A DNA stretch of 64,000 bases from an uncultured Acidobacteriia bacterium (GCA_903900705.1 CAIUOG010000057.1:1-64000); one strand, 5' to 3'. Counted from the stretch's first letter, positions 1 through 9,270 are shown. The notes: generated by a model not told the origin, from the letters alone. Program-made: numbers and translations.

Positions 1-246
1 ATTCTCACCACTCACAAAGACAACACGACTCCTTTGACAACCCGGGGGCTGCCAGCGTTTGAGGCCATTGCCTCGGACTATTTATGCATTGGTTACGTCA
101 GGATGGGGGGCGTTTGGAAGTGTCCCGCGATGCTGCGAACAGGATGAGTCTAGCACACCGGATCACTTTTAAATCAGGTTACAACAAGGCGGCTGTCATT
201 TGATTTAGGGCATTTGTGCGGGGAGGAACAGGCGCTGTCTCCAAGT

Positions 247-1542
247 CTAAAAGGCCGTCAGAGCCTGCGTGAAAAGTTCGGCCAGATCATCGGCGTTGGC
301 GGGCCGCGGGGAGAGTTTCGTCACCCGGTGTTGCGGCAAAGTACCTTCGACAAGCGCGGGAATGTCCTCTGTCCCATATCCGAGGGCCTTTAGTCCGTTG
401 GGCATGCGGAGGTCCTGCATCAGTAGGGTCAGCGTGTCGGAAAGTATCCGACCCGCATCAGGGGCCTTGGCGTTTGTTATGTTTGCGCCGAGAAGTTCCG
501 CGGCGCGCAAATGTCGATCCGGGCAGGCCTGCGCGGTGAAGCGGAAAACCGCCGGCGCGTTGAGGATCACAGAAATCCCGTGCGGCACCATGGCGTGGTC
601 CACCGTTTCATATCCTGGCGCACGAAAGCTTCGCACCAACCCGGCGACCGGGTATGACATGCCATGGGGCAGGTGTACTCCCGCATTTCCAAACCCAACA
701 CCCGCATAGGACGATGCCAGAATCATGGATGCGCGGGCCTCATCGTCGCCGGAATCCGCAAATGCCCGTCGGATGTATTTCGCGGTCAGTCGTAACGCCT
801 CGCTGCTCCAGATATCGCTGATGGGATTTGACCCCTGATAGGAAGGGCGCAGAATCGGCCGGTCCGGTCTGGGCCGGTCCAGATAGGGAATCGCCGTGAA
901 TGATTCGATGGCATGGCACAGAACGTCCAGTCCTGAGGCCGCTGCGACTTGTGGAGGCAGCGTACGGGTGTTTTCGGGATCTACAATGCCGAGGGTCGGT
1001 TTCAGCCGCCGGTGTGCGATACCCGTCTTGGCCCGCAGCGGCTTATAGTCGAAGATCGCGACGCCTGTAGTCTCACTACCAGTCCCGGCCGTGGTGGGAA
1101 TCGCGATGAGCGGCTTTACCGGTCCCGGCACCGGTTTCCCTTTGCCGATCGGCTGATTCACATAGTCCAGAAAGTCCGCCGGATAGCAGGCGTAGAGGTT
1201 GGCCGCCTTAGCGGTATCAATGGTCGAGCCGCCGCCCACTGCCACTATGCCCTGGTATTCCCGCGAACTGGCGAAGCGAATGGCTTCCTGCATGGATTCG
1301 TCGCTGGGCTCCACTTTTACGCGGTTGAATATGCTGTACTCGATGCCGTTGGCGTCGAGCGACGTAAGCGTGGTGATGACGGGAGGCAGATGCCGGAGGT
1401 TGGGGTCGGTGAAGACGAGAATTTTTTTTAAGCCCAGATCGACCAGGTCAGCGCCCACTTCCCGGGTGGCTCCGGAGCCGAACCGGATGGCGGAAGTGGC
1501 CATTTCAAAGGCGTATTCGTGGAGCATCGTGTGTGCCATCAT
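247..1542 (-). CDS. Iron-containing alcohol dehydrogenase, hydroxyacid-oxoacid transhydrogenase type
   Basis: A 431-residue protein of the group III Fe-dependent alcohol dehydrogenase family. The nucleotide-binding segment GGGSTIDTAKA lies near residue 105, followed by PTTAGTGSE near 150. Metal-ligand histidines sit in the GLDVLCHAIES, VHLPHGMSYP and MVPHGIS segments. The combination of HLPHGMSYP and VPHGISV with a long insertion after HAIES is typical of ADHFE1-like enzymes, known in mitochondria to interconvert 4-hydroxybutyrate and succinate semialdehyde using 2-oxoglutarate as hydride acceptor; that activity is inferred here. Length matches the family. It stands alone, reading away from the tRNA. 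The start carries two consecutive Met codons, so the second could be used. Confidence 0.85.
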   Translation of the reverse strand: MMAHTMLHEYAFEMATSAIRFGSGATREVGADLVDLGLKKILVFTDPNLRHLPPVITTLTSLDANGIEYSIFNRVKVEPSDESMQEAIRFASSREYQGIVAVGGGSTIDTAKAANLYACYPADFLDYVNQPIGKGKPVPGPVKPLIAIPTTAGTGSETTGVAIFDYKPLRAKTGIAHRRLKPTLGIVDPENTRTLPPQVAAASGLDVLCHAIESFTAIPYLDRPRPDRPILRPSYQGSNPISDIWSSEALRLTAKYIRRAFADSGDDEARASMILASSYAGVGFGNAGVHLPHGMSYPVAGLVRSFRAPGYETVDHAMVPHGISVILNAPAVFRFTAQACPDRHLRAAELLGANITNAKAPDAGRILSDTLTLLMQDLRMPNGLKALGYGTEDIPALVEGTLPQHRVTKLSPRPANADDLAELFTQALTAF

Positions 1543-1643
1543 ATCGAACCCGATAGGTTATGGAATGAATGAAATTCGCGGAACTGTTACGATGGTGTTT
1601 GACAGGTCGGGTCCAAACAGGCGATTATAAAAGTTCCGCTCAC

Positions 1644-1719
<76 letters not shown>

Positions 1720-1759
1720 AGATTCCCCTCCTGTTATCCCAATCTCGCGGTTTAGGTTT

Positions 1760-2500
1760 ATGACTGTGATCGACCGCGCCCGGAGCGTGATTGCTTTGGC
1801 CGTTGAGGAGTTCGGCTCCTCTCTTGCCATTCTGACCAGCTTTCAACGTGAAGGTGTGGTGATCATCGATCTCGTGATGGCGGTTGCGCCTCACATCCCG
1901 GTCATGACAATTGACACCGGTCGTCTGCCTGCGGCCACTCTGGACATGATCGCGGCGGTTGAGAGCCGTTACGGCATTTCGGTGGAACGCATTGTTCCGG
2001 ATTCGATGGAAGTGGAAGCGATGGTGGCTTCTTATGGGCCGGATCTTTTCTATGATGGCGTTGCCCGGCGGTCGCTGTGCTGCAATGTGCGAAAGGTGCG
2101 TCCGCTGGCCCGCCGTCTCGCCACCGTCGCCGCCTATCTCACGGGAATCCGGCGTACGCAGAGCGAAACCCGTTCCGACATCGATGTGGTGGACCGCTCC
2201 GGTTCCACGGTCAAAATCAGCCCTCTGGCGGACTGGTCCCCGGATGATGTGATGCGCTACACCCGGGACCGCGCCCTGCCGGAAAGCGCGCTCTACGCCG
2301 CCGGCTACACGAGTATCGGGTGTGATCCCTGCACGCGTGCCGTACGGGCGGGCGAGGATGAGCGCGCCGGCCGGTGGTGGTGGGAAAACGGTGCGGATAA
2401 GGAATGCGGCCTGCATTTTTCACCGGATGGCCGTGTAGAGCGAACCGTGGATGTACTCCTGCGCGAAGTGCTGCTGAGGGCGGAAGGATCGAAGATATGA
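1760..2500 (+). CDS. cysH: Assimilatory adenylyl-sulfate (APS) reductase
   Basis: A 246-residue PAPS/APS reductase family protein, reducing activated sulfate to sulfite with thioredoxin as donor. It carries the two cysteine pairs that bind a 4Fe-4S cluster in APS reductases: adjacent Cys107-Cys108 and Cys188-x2-Cys191, plus the C-terminal ECGLH motif holding the catalytic cysteine (about residue 216). Classical enterobacterial PAPS reductases lack the cluster cysteines, so APS is the more likely substrate, although some cluster-bearing enzymes accept both. The stop codon overlaps the start of the APS kinase gene by four bases (ATGA), indicating translational coupling. No ATP sulfurylase gene is in the window. 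Confidence 0.93.
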   Translation: MTVIDRARSVIALAVEEFGSSLAILTSFQREGVVIIDLVMAVAPHIPVMTIDTGRLPAATLDMIAAVESRYGISVERIVPDSMEVEAMVASYGPDLFYDGVARRSLCCNVRKVRPLARRLATVAAYLTGIRRTQSETRSDIDVVDRSGSTVKISPLADWSPDDVMRYTRDRALPESALYAAGYTSIGCDPCTRAVRAGEDERAGRWWWENGADKECGLHFSPDGRVERTVDVLLREVLLRAEGSKI

Positions 2501-3039
2501 GTTTGATTCATCAGGGTTTTACGTTGTGGCTCACCGGCATGTCCGGCGCGGGTAAAAGTACCATCTCCGGCGCCCTCATGGAGCGTTTTCACGCCGCCCG
2601 CGCCAAAGTCGAATTGCTGGACGGCGACATTGTGCGTACCAATCTCTCTCAGGGGCTCGGCTTCAATCGTGAGGACCGTGACACCAACATCCGCCGCATC
2701 GGCTTCGTGAGCGAACTGCTTTCGCGTAATGGCATCATCGTCGTCGTTGCCGCCATCTCGCCTTACAGGGCGACTCGGGAGGAAGTCCGGTCGAAGATCT
2801 CGAATTTCGTCGAAGTTCATGTCGATTGCCCCATCGAAGTTCTCGCCGCGCGCGACGTGAAGGGTCTCTACAAGAAGGCTCTCGCTGGTGAAGTGGGAAA
2901 TTTCACTGGAATTTCGGACCCTTATGAGCCTCCTGTGAATCCAGATGTTTTGGTGCGGACGGATCTGGAATCTCTGGAGGAAAGCGTGAATAAGGTTTGG
3001 AGCGTCTTGGCGGACAGAGGATTGATTACGACGGAATGA
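2497..3039 (+). CDS. cysC: Adenylyl-sulfate kinase
   Basis: A 180-residue APS kinase, converting APS and ATP to PAPS. The P-loop GMSGAGKST is at residues 14-22; LLDGDIVR and the FNREDRDTNIRRIG segment are the APS-binding signatures; DVKGLYKKA and GISDPYEPP follow the usual order. The start was set at the ATG overlapping the cysH stop rather than an upstream in-frame ATG inside cysH, because this gives the normal N-terminus. The stop overlaps the PHP gene by four bases, so the three genes form a coupled operon. Having an APS kinase beside a reductase that probably uses APS suggests PAPS is made for sulfonation, or that the reductase is bifunctional. Confidence 0.95.
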   Translation: MSLIHQGFTLWLTGMSGAGKSTISGALMERFHAARAKVELLDGDIVRTNLSQGLGFNREDRDTNIRRIGFVSELLSRNGIIVVVAAISPYRATREEVRSKISNFVEVHVDCPIEVLAARDVKGLYKKALAGEVGNFTGISDPYEPPVNPDVLVRTDLESLEESVNKVWSVLADRGLITTE

Positions 3040-3878
3040 TTGATCTTCACAGCCATACCGATCAATCGGACGGAACCTTCTCGCCTGCGGAACTGCTGGC
3101 CGAGGCAAAACGCATCGGGCTGACGGCTTTGGCCATTACTGATCACGATACCTTCGCCGGTTACGACCTTGCTGTTCCTCTCGCCGCCGACTTGGGTCTG
3201 GAGCTTGTGTGCGGTATTGAGCTCTCCACCAAGCTGGGTGGCGCGTCCGTACACATGCTCGCGTACTTCCCGGTGCGTCCACCCTCGGCGGAGTTCCGCG
3301 AATGGTTGTTGTTTCTTCAGGAGAGCCGCCGGGATCGCAATCGACGTCTGATTGACAGGCTCCAGGGACTCGGCGTCGCCATCACGCTCGAAGAGGTGGA
3401 ACGTCAGGGCCGGAGCCTCACCGCGCGCCCGCATTTTGCGCGCGTCCTTGTGGAAAAGGGCTATGCGAAAGATATCCAGGATGCTTTCGATCAGTTTCTG
3501 GATGAGCACGCCAAAGGCTACGTGCAGCGGCAGGAAGTTCCCGTCGATGAAGCGGTGAAGCGCGTGGTGGCGGCAGGTGGAATTGCCTCCATGGCGCACC
3601 CCATCCGCGTGGCCAAAAACAACTGGGATACTCTCGCGGAGTACGTGGGCTCCATGTCGAGGTCAGGCATGAAAGCGATTGAGGTCTTTCACAGTGACCA
3701 TACGCCGGAAAATGTGGCTTACTACCAGTCGCTGGCGCGGCGGTTCAGTCTGGCGGAAACCGGTGGTTCCGACTTCCATGGAGGGAATAAACCCCTCATC
3801 TCGCTCGGAACCGGGCTGCGCGGAAATCTCTGCGTGCCGGATTCCGTTCTGGCGGATTTAAAGAAGGCCGTAGCCTGA
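3036..3878 (+). CDS. PHP-domain phosphoesterase (YciV/RNase AM/TrpH-like)
   Basis: A 280-residue polymerase-and-histidinol-phosphatase (PHP) fold protein. The metal-binding motifs appear in order: HSHTDQSDG at the N-terminus, TDHD near residue 38, GIELS near 66, HMLAYF, SMAHP near 188 and GGSDFHG near 247. Characterised relatives either act as 5'-3' exonucleases (RNase AM) or hydrolyse 3',5'-bisphosphonucleotides such as pAp. The ATG overlaps the cysC stop by four bases, so it is translated with APS kinase. pAp is the by-product of PAPS use, which makes pAp removal an attractive role here; this is inference from context. An upstream in-frame ATG exists inside cysC but would add residues before the metal motif. 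Confidence 0.85.
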   Translation: MIDLHSHTDQSDGTFSPAELLAEAKRIGLTALAITDHDTFAGYDLAVPLAADLGLELVCGIELSTKLGGASVHMLAYFPVRPPSAEFREWLLFLQESRRDRNRRLIDRLQGLGVAITLEEVERQGRSLTARPHFARVLVEKGYAKDIQDAFDQFLDEHAKGYVQRQEVPVDEAVKRVVAAGGIASMAHPIRVAKNNWDTLAEYVGSMSRSGMKAIEVFHSDHTPENVAYYQSLARRFSLAETGGSDFHGGNKPLISLGTGLRGNLCVPDSVLADLKKAVA

Positions 3879-3887
3879 GAAACGGGT

Positions 3888-3964
3888 TGGTGGGCACGAG
3901 CAGATTCGAACTGCTGACCTACCGCTTAGGAGGCGATCGCTCTATCCAACTGAGCTACGTGCCC
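3888..3964 (-). tRNA. tRNA-Arg (anticodon CCT)
   Basis: Read on the reverse strand the acceptor stem GGGCACG pairs with CGTGCCC, the D-arm contains TAGCTCAGTTGGATAGAGC, the anticodon stem ATCGC/GCGGT encloses loop CTCCTAA with anticodon CCT, and the T-arm contains GTTCGAATC. The discriminator is A and CCA is encoded. It lies in the narrow gap between the converging PHP and purD genes, on the purD strand. Confidence 0.96.
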
Positions 3965-3971
3965 GGGTCTC

Positions 3972-5183
3972 TCAGGTATTATACCGTTTGAGGCCCTTCT
4001 GTCCGATGTCTTTCCGGTACTGCATGCCTTCAAACCGGATGTTTGCCACCGCGCGATAGGCTTTGTCGATACTCTCCCGAAGCGTTGCTCCCTTCGCGGT
4101 GACGCCCAGCACGCGCCCGCCGGACGTGACAATCTTCCCGTCCACCGCTTTCGTTCCCGCATGGAATACCACAGCATCGCCAGGCGTATCGAGCCCCTCG
4201 ATCACCTGGCCTGTCTTCGGCGTGTTGGGATAGGCTTCCGCAGCCAGCACAATACAGGTGGCCGGATTCGGATCCCATTCGAGTGTGTCCGGCAGCGCGC
4301 CCGTCGCGGCCGCCAGGAGCGTCTCGCCCCAGTCGCTCCGCAGGCGCATCATGAGGGGCTGCGTTTCCGGGTCTCCCATTCGGACATTGAATTCGAGGAC
4401 GCTGGGCCCTTCCGGGGTCATCATCAGGCCGGCATAGAGGAAGCCCGTGAAGTGGGTGGCGCTTACCACCGGGTTGATGATGGTTTCAAGGATATGGCCG
4501 CGTTGTTCCGGGGTCAGAATCAGGGAATCGGAATAGGCGCCCATGCCGCCGGTGTTGGGCCCCTGGTCGTTGTCGAAAATGCGCTTGTGATCCTGTGACG
4601 GTTCGAGCGCCAGGGCCTTCTTTCCGTCGCAAAGCACGATGAAGCTGACCTCTTCGCCGCTTAGGAATTCCTCGATGACCAGCGGGCAGGGAAGTTGCTG
4701 AATCGCTTCCTCTGCTTCTGCCGGGTTTTGGGCGATCACCACGCCTTTTCCGGCGGCAAGTCCGTCTGTTTTTAGTACGACGGGATACCGGAAGGCGAGC
4801 AGCGCCGTGCGCGCTTCGGCGGGTGTTGTTGCGGTTTCAAATCGGGCGGTCGGTACACCAATCCGATGCATGAACCGCTTGGAGTGGACTTTGCTCCCTT
4901 CCAGGGCCGCATTCGCAGCCGTGGGTCCGACAATCGGCATCCCGAGGGCGCGGAACTGATCTACCACTCCAGCCACCAGCGGCGCTTCAGGACCGACTAC
5001 CGTCAGGTCCACTCCCAGCCGCTGTGCGAATTGGACATAATCCCGCGTCGAATCGCAGTGTGCCACCTGAGCGATCCCCGGATTGCCGGGCGTGGCGTAA
5101 ACCTCTTTGACCGATGGCGATTGACGGAGACGCCACGCGAGTGCATGTTCCCTGCCCCCGCTCCCGATGACCAGTACTTTCAT
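3972..5183 (-). CDS. purD: Phosphoribosylamine--glycine ligase (GAR synthetase)
   Basis: A 403-residue ATP-grasp ligase that joins glycine to phosphoribosylamine, the second step of purine synthesis. The N-terminus [17 protein letters not shown] and the GPEAPLVAG motif near residue 62 are family hallmarks; the ATP-grasp core includes [22 protein letters not shown] and the [11 protein letters not shown] loop, with metal ligands in FNVRMGDPE. Slightly shorter than the usual 420-430 residues but with all domains present. It is divergent from mnmG, with only about 20 bases between start codons. A tRNA-Arg follows its 3' end. Confidence 0.97.
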   Translation of the reverse strand: MKVLVIGSGGREHALAWRLRQSPSVKEVYATPGNPGIAQVAHCDSTRDYVQFAQRLGVDLTVVGPEAPLVAGVVDQFRALGMPIVGPTAANAALEGSKVHSKRFMHRIGVPTARFETATTPAEARTALLAFRYPVVLKTDGLAAGKGVVIAQNPAEAEEAIQQLPCPLVIEEFLSGEEVSFIVLCDGKKALALEPSQDHKRIFDNDQGPNTGGMGAYSDSLILTPEQRGHILETIINPVVSATHFTGFLYAGLMMTPEGPSVLEFNVRMGDPETQPLMMRLRSDWGETLLAAATGALPDTLEWDPNPATCIVLAAEAYPNTPKTGQVIEGLDTPGDAVVFHAGTKAVDGKIVTSGGRVLGVTAKGATLRESIDKAYRAVANIRFEGMQYRKDIGQKGLKRYNT

Positions 5184-5205
5184 TTGCGCGTCTACAATGG
5201 TATCA

Positions 5206-7038
5206 ATGGTCCGGGTGAGCGTCGAACAGTCCTGTGAAGTCGTGGTGGTGGGTGGCGGTCACGCCGGTTGTGAAGCCGCGCGAGCCTGCGCGCGCATGGG
5301 CATGCGAACGGTTATGGTAACCATGAATGCTGACCTCATCGCGCAGATGTCCTGCAATCCCGCCATTGGTGGAATTGCGAAAGGTCATCTGGTCCGCGAA
5401 ATCGACGCGCTGGGTGGCGTGATGGGTGAGGTTGCCGATGCCGTTGGTATCCAGTTCCGGCTTCTGAATACCAGTCGGGGCCCCGCCGTCTGGTCTCCGC
5501 GCGCGCAGTGCGATAAGAAGCAATACCGCATCCGGATGAAAGAGGTGTTGGAGCGGGAGCCCAATCTGAGTATCAAGCAGGCGGAGGTGGCCTCGCTCAT
5601 GATTGAGGATGGTCGCGTGCGTGGCGTTCGGCTGATGGATGGGCGTAATTTGCGCTGCGAGGCCGTCATCATCACCACCGGGACATTTCTCAATGGTCTT
5701 GCTCACATCGGCGAGCAGCGCTTTTCCTGTGGGAGGAATGGCGAGCCGCCGTCCGAACTGCTCGGGCACCAGATCCGCGCCTTGGAGTTGGGTTCTTCCA
5801 GGCTGAAAACCGGTACGCCTCCTCGGCTCGATGCACGTTCCATTGACTTCACGAAGTTTGAACGGCAACCAGGGGATTTGGTCCCCGTGCCATTTTCTTT
5901 TTTGACTGAATCGATTGATCGGCCTCAGATTGATTGCTTTCTGGCTCGCACGACTGGTGAAACGAAGCGGGTGATTCAGGAAAGTATCGCGCGCTCACCT
6001 CTTTATAGTGGGCAGATTGAGGGTGTTGGTCCGCGGTACTGTCCTTCGATTGAGGATAAATTCGTCAAGTTTCCGGATAAGGAGTCGCACCAGATCTTTT
6101 TGGAGCCCGAGGGCCTCGATACCAACGAAATCTACGTGAATGGGATGTCAACCAGCATGCCCATTGACGTTCAGGCGGGAATGATCGCTTCCATTCCTGG
6201 CCTGGAGAATGCCGAGATGATCCGGCCAGGGTATGCCATTGAATACGATGCCATTGATGCCCGGGAGCTTGATCACCGACTCGAAGTACGAAAACTCCCC
6301 GGTCTTTTCCTCGCCGGGCAGATCAATGGAACCTCCGGTTACGAAGAAGCCGCTGCACAGGGTCTGATTGCGGGAATCAACGCCGCCCTTACGATTCAGG
6401 GTCGTGCGCCGTTCGTTATTGGCCGTACTCAGGGTTATATCGGCATTATGATCGACGATCTGATTACCAAAGGTACCGACGAACCCTACAGAATGTTCAC
6501 CTCCAGGGCGGAATTCCGGCTCCACCTTCGGATTGATAACGCCGATGAGCGTTTGACGGCCCTGGGGGAAGAGATCGGCCTCCCGTGCGCGGCGCGGCGG
6601 GAATTCTTCGCGCGAAAGCAGGATCAGGTTGCAAGGCTTCAAAACGCGTTGCTTTCGAACGCCAAAGGTGTCTGGTTACGCCGTCCGGAGTCGAAGATTG
6701 CGGAAATTCGGCCGTGGTTGGAGGAGGTTCTCGGTTCTCCGGCTGAACGTGGTGTGCTCATGACCGTTGAGACGGTGATCAAATACGCCGGTTATATCGA
6801 TCAACAGGTTCGGCAGATGGAGAAGGTTAGGGGTTCTGATACCCGTCCGATCCCGGATGCTCTCGAATTTACCCGAATCCCCGGGATTTCCCGTGAGGTG
6901 GCGGAGAAGCTCTCGCGCGTTCGGCCGGCAACACTGGGTCAGGCCTCGCGGATCCCCGGCGTTACGGCTGCCGCTGTGGCTATTCTGGATATTCACCTGA
7001 CGCTGGGTGCCGCGAGCAACTCGTCCCCAGGGGTTTAA
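5206..7038 (+). CDS. mnmG: tRNA uridine-5-carboxymethylaminomethyl synthesis enzyme MnmG (GidA)
   Basis: A roughly 611-residue FAD protein that, with MnmE, installs the carboxymethylaminomethyl group on wobble uridine 34. The dinucleotide-binding motif [13 protein letters not shown] is at the N-terminus; [14 protein letters not shown], the [14 protein letters not shown] segment and [16 protein letters not shown] are highly conserved MnmG blocks, and the C-terminal helical domain is complete. The start is uncertain: in-frame ATGs exist at 5167, 5197 and 5206, and the last is preferred because it places the FAD motif close to the N-terminus and avoids overlap with purD. The stop codon abuts a parS site. 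In many bacteria rsmG follows; here parA does. Confidence 0.95.
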   Translation: MVRVSVEQSCEVVVVGGGHAGCEAARACARMGMRTVMVTMNADLIAQMSCNPAIGGIAKGHLVREIDALGGVMGEVADAVGIQFRLLNTSRGPAVWSPRAQCDKKQYRIRMKEVLEREPNLSIKQAEVASLMIEDGRVRGVRLMDGRNLRCEAVIITTGTFLNGLAHIGEQRFSCGRNGEPPSELLGHQIRALELGSSRLKTGTPPRLDARSIDFTKFERQPGDLVPVPFSFLTESIDRPQIDCFLARTTGETKRVIQESIARSPLYSGQIEGVGPRYCPSIEDKFVKFPDKESHQIFLEPEGLDTNEIYVNGMSTSMPIDVQAGMIASIPGLENAEMIRPGYAIEYDAIDARELDHRLEVRKLPGLFLAGQINGTSGYEEAAAQGLIAGINAALTIQGRAPFVIGRTQGYIGIMIDDLITKGTDEPYRMFTSRAEFRLHLRIDNADERLTALGEEIGLPCAARREFFARKQDQVARLQNALLSNAKGVWLRRPESKIAEIRPWLEEVLGSPAERGVLMTVETVIKYAGYIDQQVRQMEKVRGSDTRPIPDALEFTRIPGISREVAEKLSRVRPATLGQASRIPGVTAAAVAILDIHLTLGAASNSSPGV

Positions 7039-7054
7039 TGTTTCACGTGAAACA
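7039..7054. promoter_or_regulatory. parS: parS centromere site 1
   Basis: The sequence TGTTTCACGTGAAACA is a perfect 16-base palindrome, one base from the Bacillus parS consensus TGTTCCACGTGAAACA. It begins directly after the mnmG stop codon; with flanking A and T the symmetry extends to 18 bases. ParB is expected to bind here and spread. Position immediately upstream of parAB supports the call. Confidence 0.95.
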
Positions 7055-7096
7055 TAGCAACGCGTGAAACGACCCTCAGCACTTCCTCCTCCCCAA

Positions 7097-7112
7097 TGTT
7101 TCACGTGAAACA
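7097..7112. promoter_or_regulatory. parS: parS centromere site 2
   Basis: A second perfect copy of TGTTTCACGTGAAACA, 58 bases centre-to-centre from the first. It ends two bases before a TATACT box upstream of parA, so ParB bound here would cover the parA promoter spacer. Between the two perfect sites, at about 7056-7071, lies a degenerate copy that retains the right half CGTGAAAC. Confidence 0.95.
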
Positions 7113-7114
7113 GT

Positions 7115-7120
7115 TATACT
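7115..7120 (+). promoter_or_regulatory. Possible parA -10 box
   Basis: TATACT lies seven bases upstream of the parA TTG start codon, with no recognisable Shine-Dalgarno sequence between. A transcript from this box would begin at or near the start codon, meaning a leaderless mRNA. No good -35 hexamer is visible at 16-18 bases upstream; that region overlaps parS site 2. Confidence 0.35.
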
Positions 7121-7126
7121 GACCCT

Positions 7127-7915
7127 TTGAGCAAGGTAATCGCAATTACGAACCAAAAAGGCGGCGTCGGGAAAACGACGACTGCCATCAATCTCGCGGC
7201 CTCGCTTGCGGCCAGCGAAGTCAGAATTCTCCTCGTTGACAATGACCCCCAGGGGAATAGCACCAGCGGGCTCGGTGTCCAGAAAACACCTGGCATGCCG
7301 ACTACCTACAATGTCCTCGTGGATCGCGTTTCCGTCCGCGAAGCTATCCAGAAGACTGAAATGGAAGGCCTCGACGTCCTCCCCGCCGACAAAAACCTCA
7401 TCGGCGTCAATTTCGAGCTCGTGGGTGTCGAAGGCCGCGAATCCATCCTCCGCGACCAACTCGCCGAGGTCAGAAACGACTACGACTACATCCTCATCGA
7501 CTGCCCTCCCTCCCTCGACCTCCTTACCCTCAACGCCCTCATGGCAGCCGATTCCGCACTCGTCCCCATCCAGTGCGAGTTTTTCGCCCTTGAAGGCATT
7601 TCCGAACTCATGGATACCATCGACCGCGTTGGCGAATCCTTTGGTCATCCCGTCAAGATCGAAGGCATCGTGCTGACGATGTACGATGACCGAACCAACC
7701 TCGGCAAACAGGTGTCTAACGATCTCCGCGAATTCTTTGGGTCAGACGTCCTGAAAACCGTCATCCCTCGCAATATCCGCCTGGCCGAAGCTCCCAGCCA
7801 CGGCAAACCGATTATTTTGTACGACCCCGGTTCCCGCGGGTCCGAGTCCTATATCCAGTTGGCAAAAGAGATTCTCGCAAATGAGCAAAAACGATCCGCG
7901 CAAGGCGCTCGGTAA
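7127..7915 (+). CDS. parA: Chromosome partitioning ATPase ParA (Soj)
   Basis: A 262-residue Walker-type ATPase that drives origin segregation with ParB and parS. The deviant Walker A motif KGGVGKTTTAINLA is at residues 10-23, Walker A' LLVDNDPQGNSTSG near 35, and Walker B DYILIDCPPSLDLLT near 120, the standard short chromosomal ParA without an N-terminal DNA-binding domain. Translation starts at TTG; no ATG or GTG sits at an equivalent position. It overlaps parB by 35 bases. Two parS sites upstream suggest direct ParB autoregulation. Confidence 0.96.
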   Translation: MSKVIAITNQKGGVGKTTTAINLAASLAASEVRILLVDNDPQGNSTSGLGVQKTPGMPTTYNVLVDRVSVREAIQKTEMEGLDVLPADKNLIGVNFELVGVEGRESILRDQLAEVRNDYDYILIDCPPSLDLLTLNALMAADSALVPIQCEFFALEGISELMDTIDRVGESFGHPVKIEGIVLTMYDDRTNLGKQVSNDLREFFGSDVLKTVIPRNIRLAEAPSHGKPIILYDPGSRGSESYIQLAKEILANEQKRSAQGAR

Positions 7916-8822
7916 GGGTCTCCATTCCCTTCTCCCCACCCGGAATGCGCCCGCCCCCAATACCAGCGCGGCAACCGCGGCATCCCCGGTCCCTCAAACT
8001 CCACAGGACGGCAATGTCTCCCTGGTGCCCATCGCCCAGGTGAAAGCCAACCCGAATCAGCCCCGCCGCGAGTTCGACCCCGTGGCGCTGGCCGAACTCA
8101 CCCAGTCCATCGAACGCGATGGCATCATCCAGCCCATCATCGTTCGCCGTATGGGCATCAACGAGTTTCAGATCATCGCGGGTGAACGCCGTTGGCGCGC
8201 CGCTACGGCCGCCGGTCTGAAGGAAATCCCTGTCATTCCGCGCGAGGCCACGGATGAGAAGGTGCTCGAACTTGCCATCATCGAAAATATCCAGCGCGAA
8301 GACCTGAACCCCATTGAACTGGGCCAGGCCTTTCAGCGCATGGGCGTTGAACTGGGCCTCAGCCATGAGCAGATCGGTGAGAAGACCGGCAAAGACCGCG
8401 CCACCGTCACCAACACCATTCGGCTACTTCAGCTCCCTGCGGATGTCCAGGATCTGATTGCCGCAAAGAAGATCACGCAGGGCCATGCCCGTGCACTCCT
8501 GAAATTGTCGGACGAAATCTCTCAGCGCGCCGCGGCCCAACGCTGTATGGAGGAAGGGTGGTCTGTCCGGCAGATCGAGGAATACACCAAACCGGGAAGC
8601 TCAGGGCGCGGTTCCCCCGCCTCCGCTCCCGCCAAAACGAAGCCCGAGCCGCCTCCCGTGGACCCCAACGTCAAAGCGGCCATCAGCGAAATGGAAGCCA
8701 AACTCGGCACCCGCGTCCGCATCATTGAAAAGGGGCCCAACAAAGGTCTCATCGAAATCGAATACTACTCTGCCGAAGATCTCGACCGCATCTACAGCGC
8801 GATCGCCGGCGAACCAGCCTGA
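7881..8822 (+). CDS. parB: Chromosome partitioning protein ParB (Spo0J)
   Basis: A 313-residue CTP-dependent DNA clamp that loads at parS. After an N-terminal ParA-stimulating segment (MSKNDPRKALGKGL) and a low-complexity linker, the CTPase/ParB domain shows NPNQPRREFD and AGERRWRAA (about residues 55-115), then ENIQREDLNPIE and a helix-turn-helix around EQIGEKTGKDRATVTNTIRL. The C-terminal dimerisation segment ends near EIEYYSAEDLDRI. It overlaps parA by 35 bases and converges with the merR-type gene, with adjacent stop codons. Confidence 0.96.
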   Translation: MSKNDPRKALGKGLHSLLPTRNAPAPNTSAATAASPVPQTPQDGNVSLVPIAQVKANPNQPRREFDPVALAELTQSIERDGIIQPIIVRRMGINEFQIIAGERRWRAATAAGLKEIPVIPREATDEKVLELAIIENIQREDLNPIELGQAFQRMGVELGLSHEQIGEKTGKDRATVTNTIRLLQLPADVQDLIAAKKITQGHARALLKLSDEISQRAAAQRCMEEGWSVRQIEEYTKPGSSGRGSPASAPAKTKPEPPPVDPNVKAAISEMEAKLGTRVRIIEKGPNKGLIEIEYYSAEDLDRIYSAIAGEPA

Positions 8823-9248
8823 TTACGACAGCAGTTTCAGAATATCCGCCACTTCACGCCGGATCTCCGGCAAAGGGTCGTTCACGCTAAAAAGTACGGG
8901 CTGCTCCAAAACAGGAGCAGTCTTTACTTTATCTTTACTTTTCTCCTGCAGAGCTTTCCGCGCGCCTTCAATGGTGTACTTGCGGTCATACAGCAGATGC
9001 TTAATCCGCAACAGCAGTTCCACGTCCTTCTTCCGGAACATCCGCTGCCCGCTGCTCGATTTCTTGGGCGCCAGTGCCTTGAATTCCGACTCCCAATACC
9101 GCAGAACATAAGCCTCCACCCCGATCAGCTCACTCACCTCGCCGATCCGGAAGAAGAGTTTGTCGGGTATTGGCGTCGTTGCCGCGCCGGAACCCGTAAG
9201 CTCCGCGAAATCGTCCATCTCCGTCATTGTCAACCCATTCCGGCTCAA
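8823..9248 (-). CDS. MerR-family transcriptional regulator
   Basis: A 141-residue regulator. The winged helix-turn-helix starts with [25 protein letters not shown] (residues about 31-55; only segments are quoted elsewhere) and continues to [21 protein letters not shown]. The sensor portion is short and has no cysteine cluster, so no metal or redox ligand can be named. This small MerR form with VLRYWE is common beside housekeeping genes. It is divergent from the cpaF-like gene and converges with parB, so the roughly 30-base gap to cpaF could be its operator. Confidence 0.85.
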   Translation of the reverse strand: MSRNGLTMTEMDDFAELTGSGAATTPIPDKLFFRIGEVSELIGVEAYVLRYWESEFKALAPKKSSSGQRMFRKKDVELLLRIKHLLYDRKYTIEGARKALQEKSKDKVKTAPVLEQPVLFSVNDPLPEIRREVADILKLLS

Positions 9249-9270
9249 ATGGCCAGCGCGCCGGATCGGC

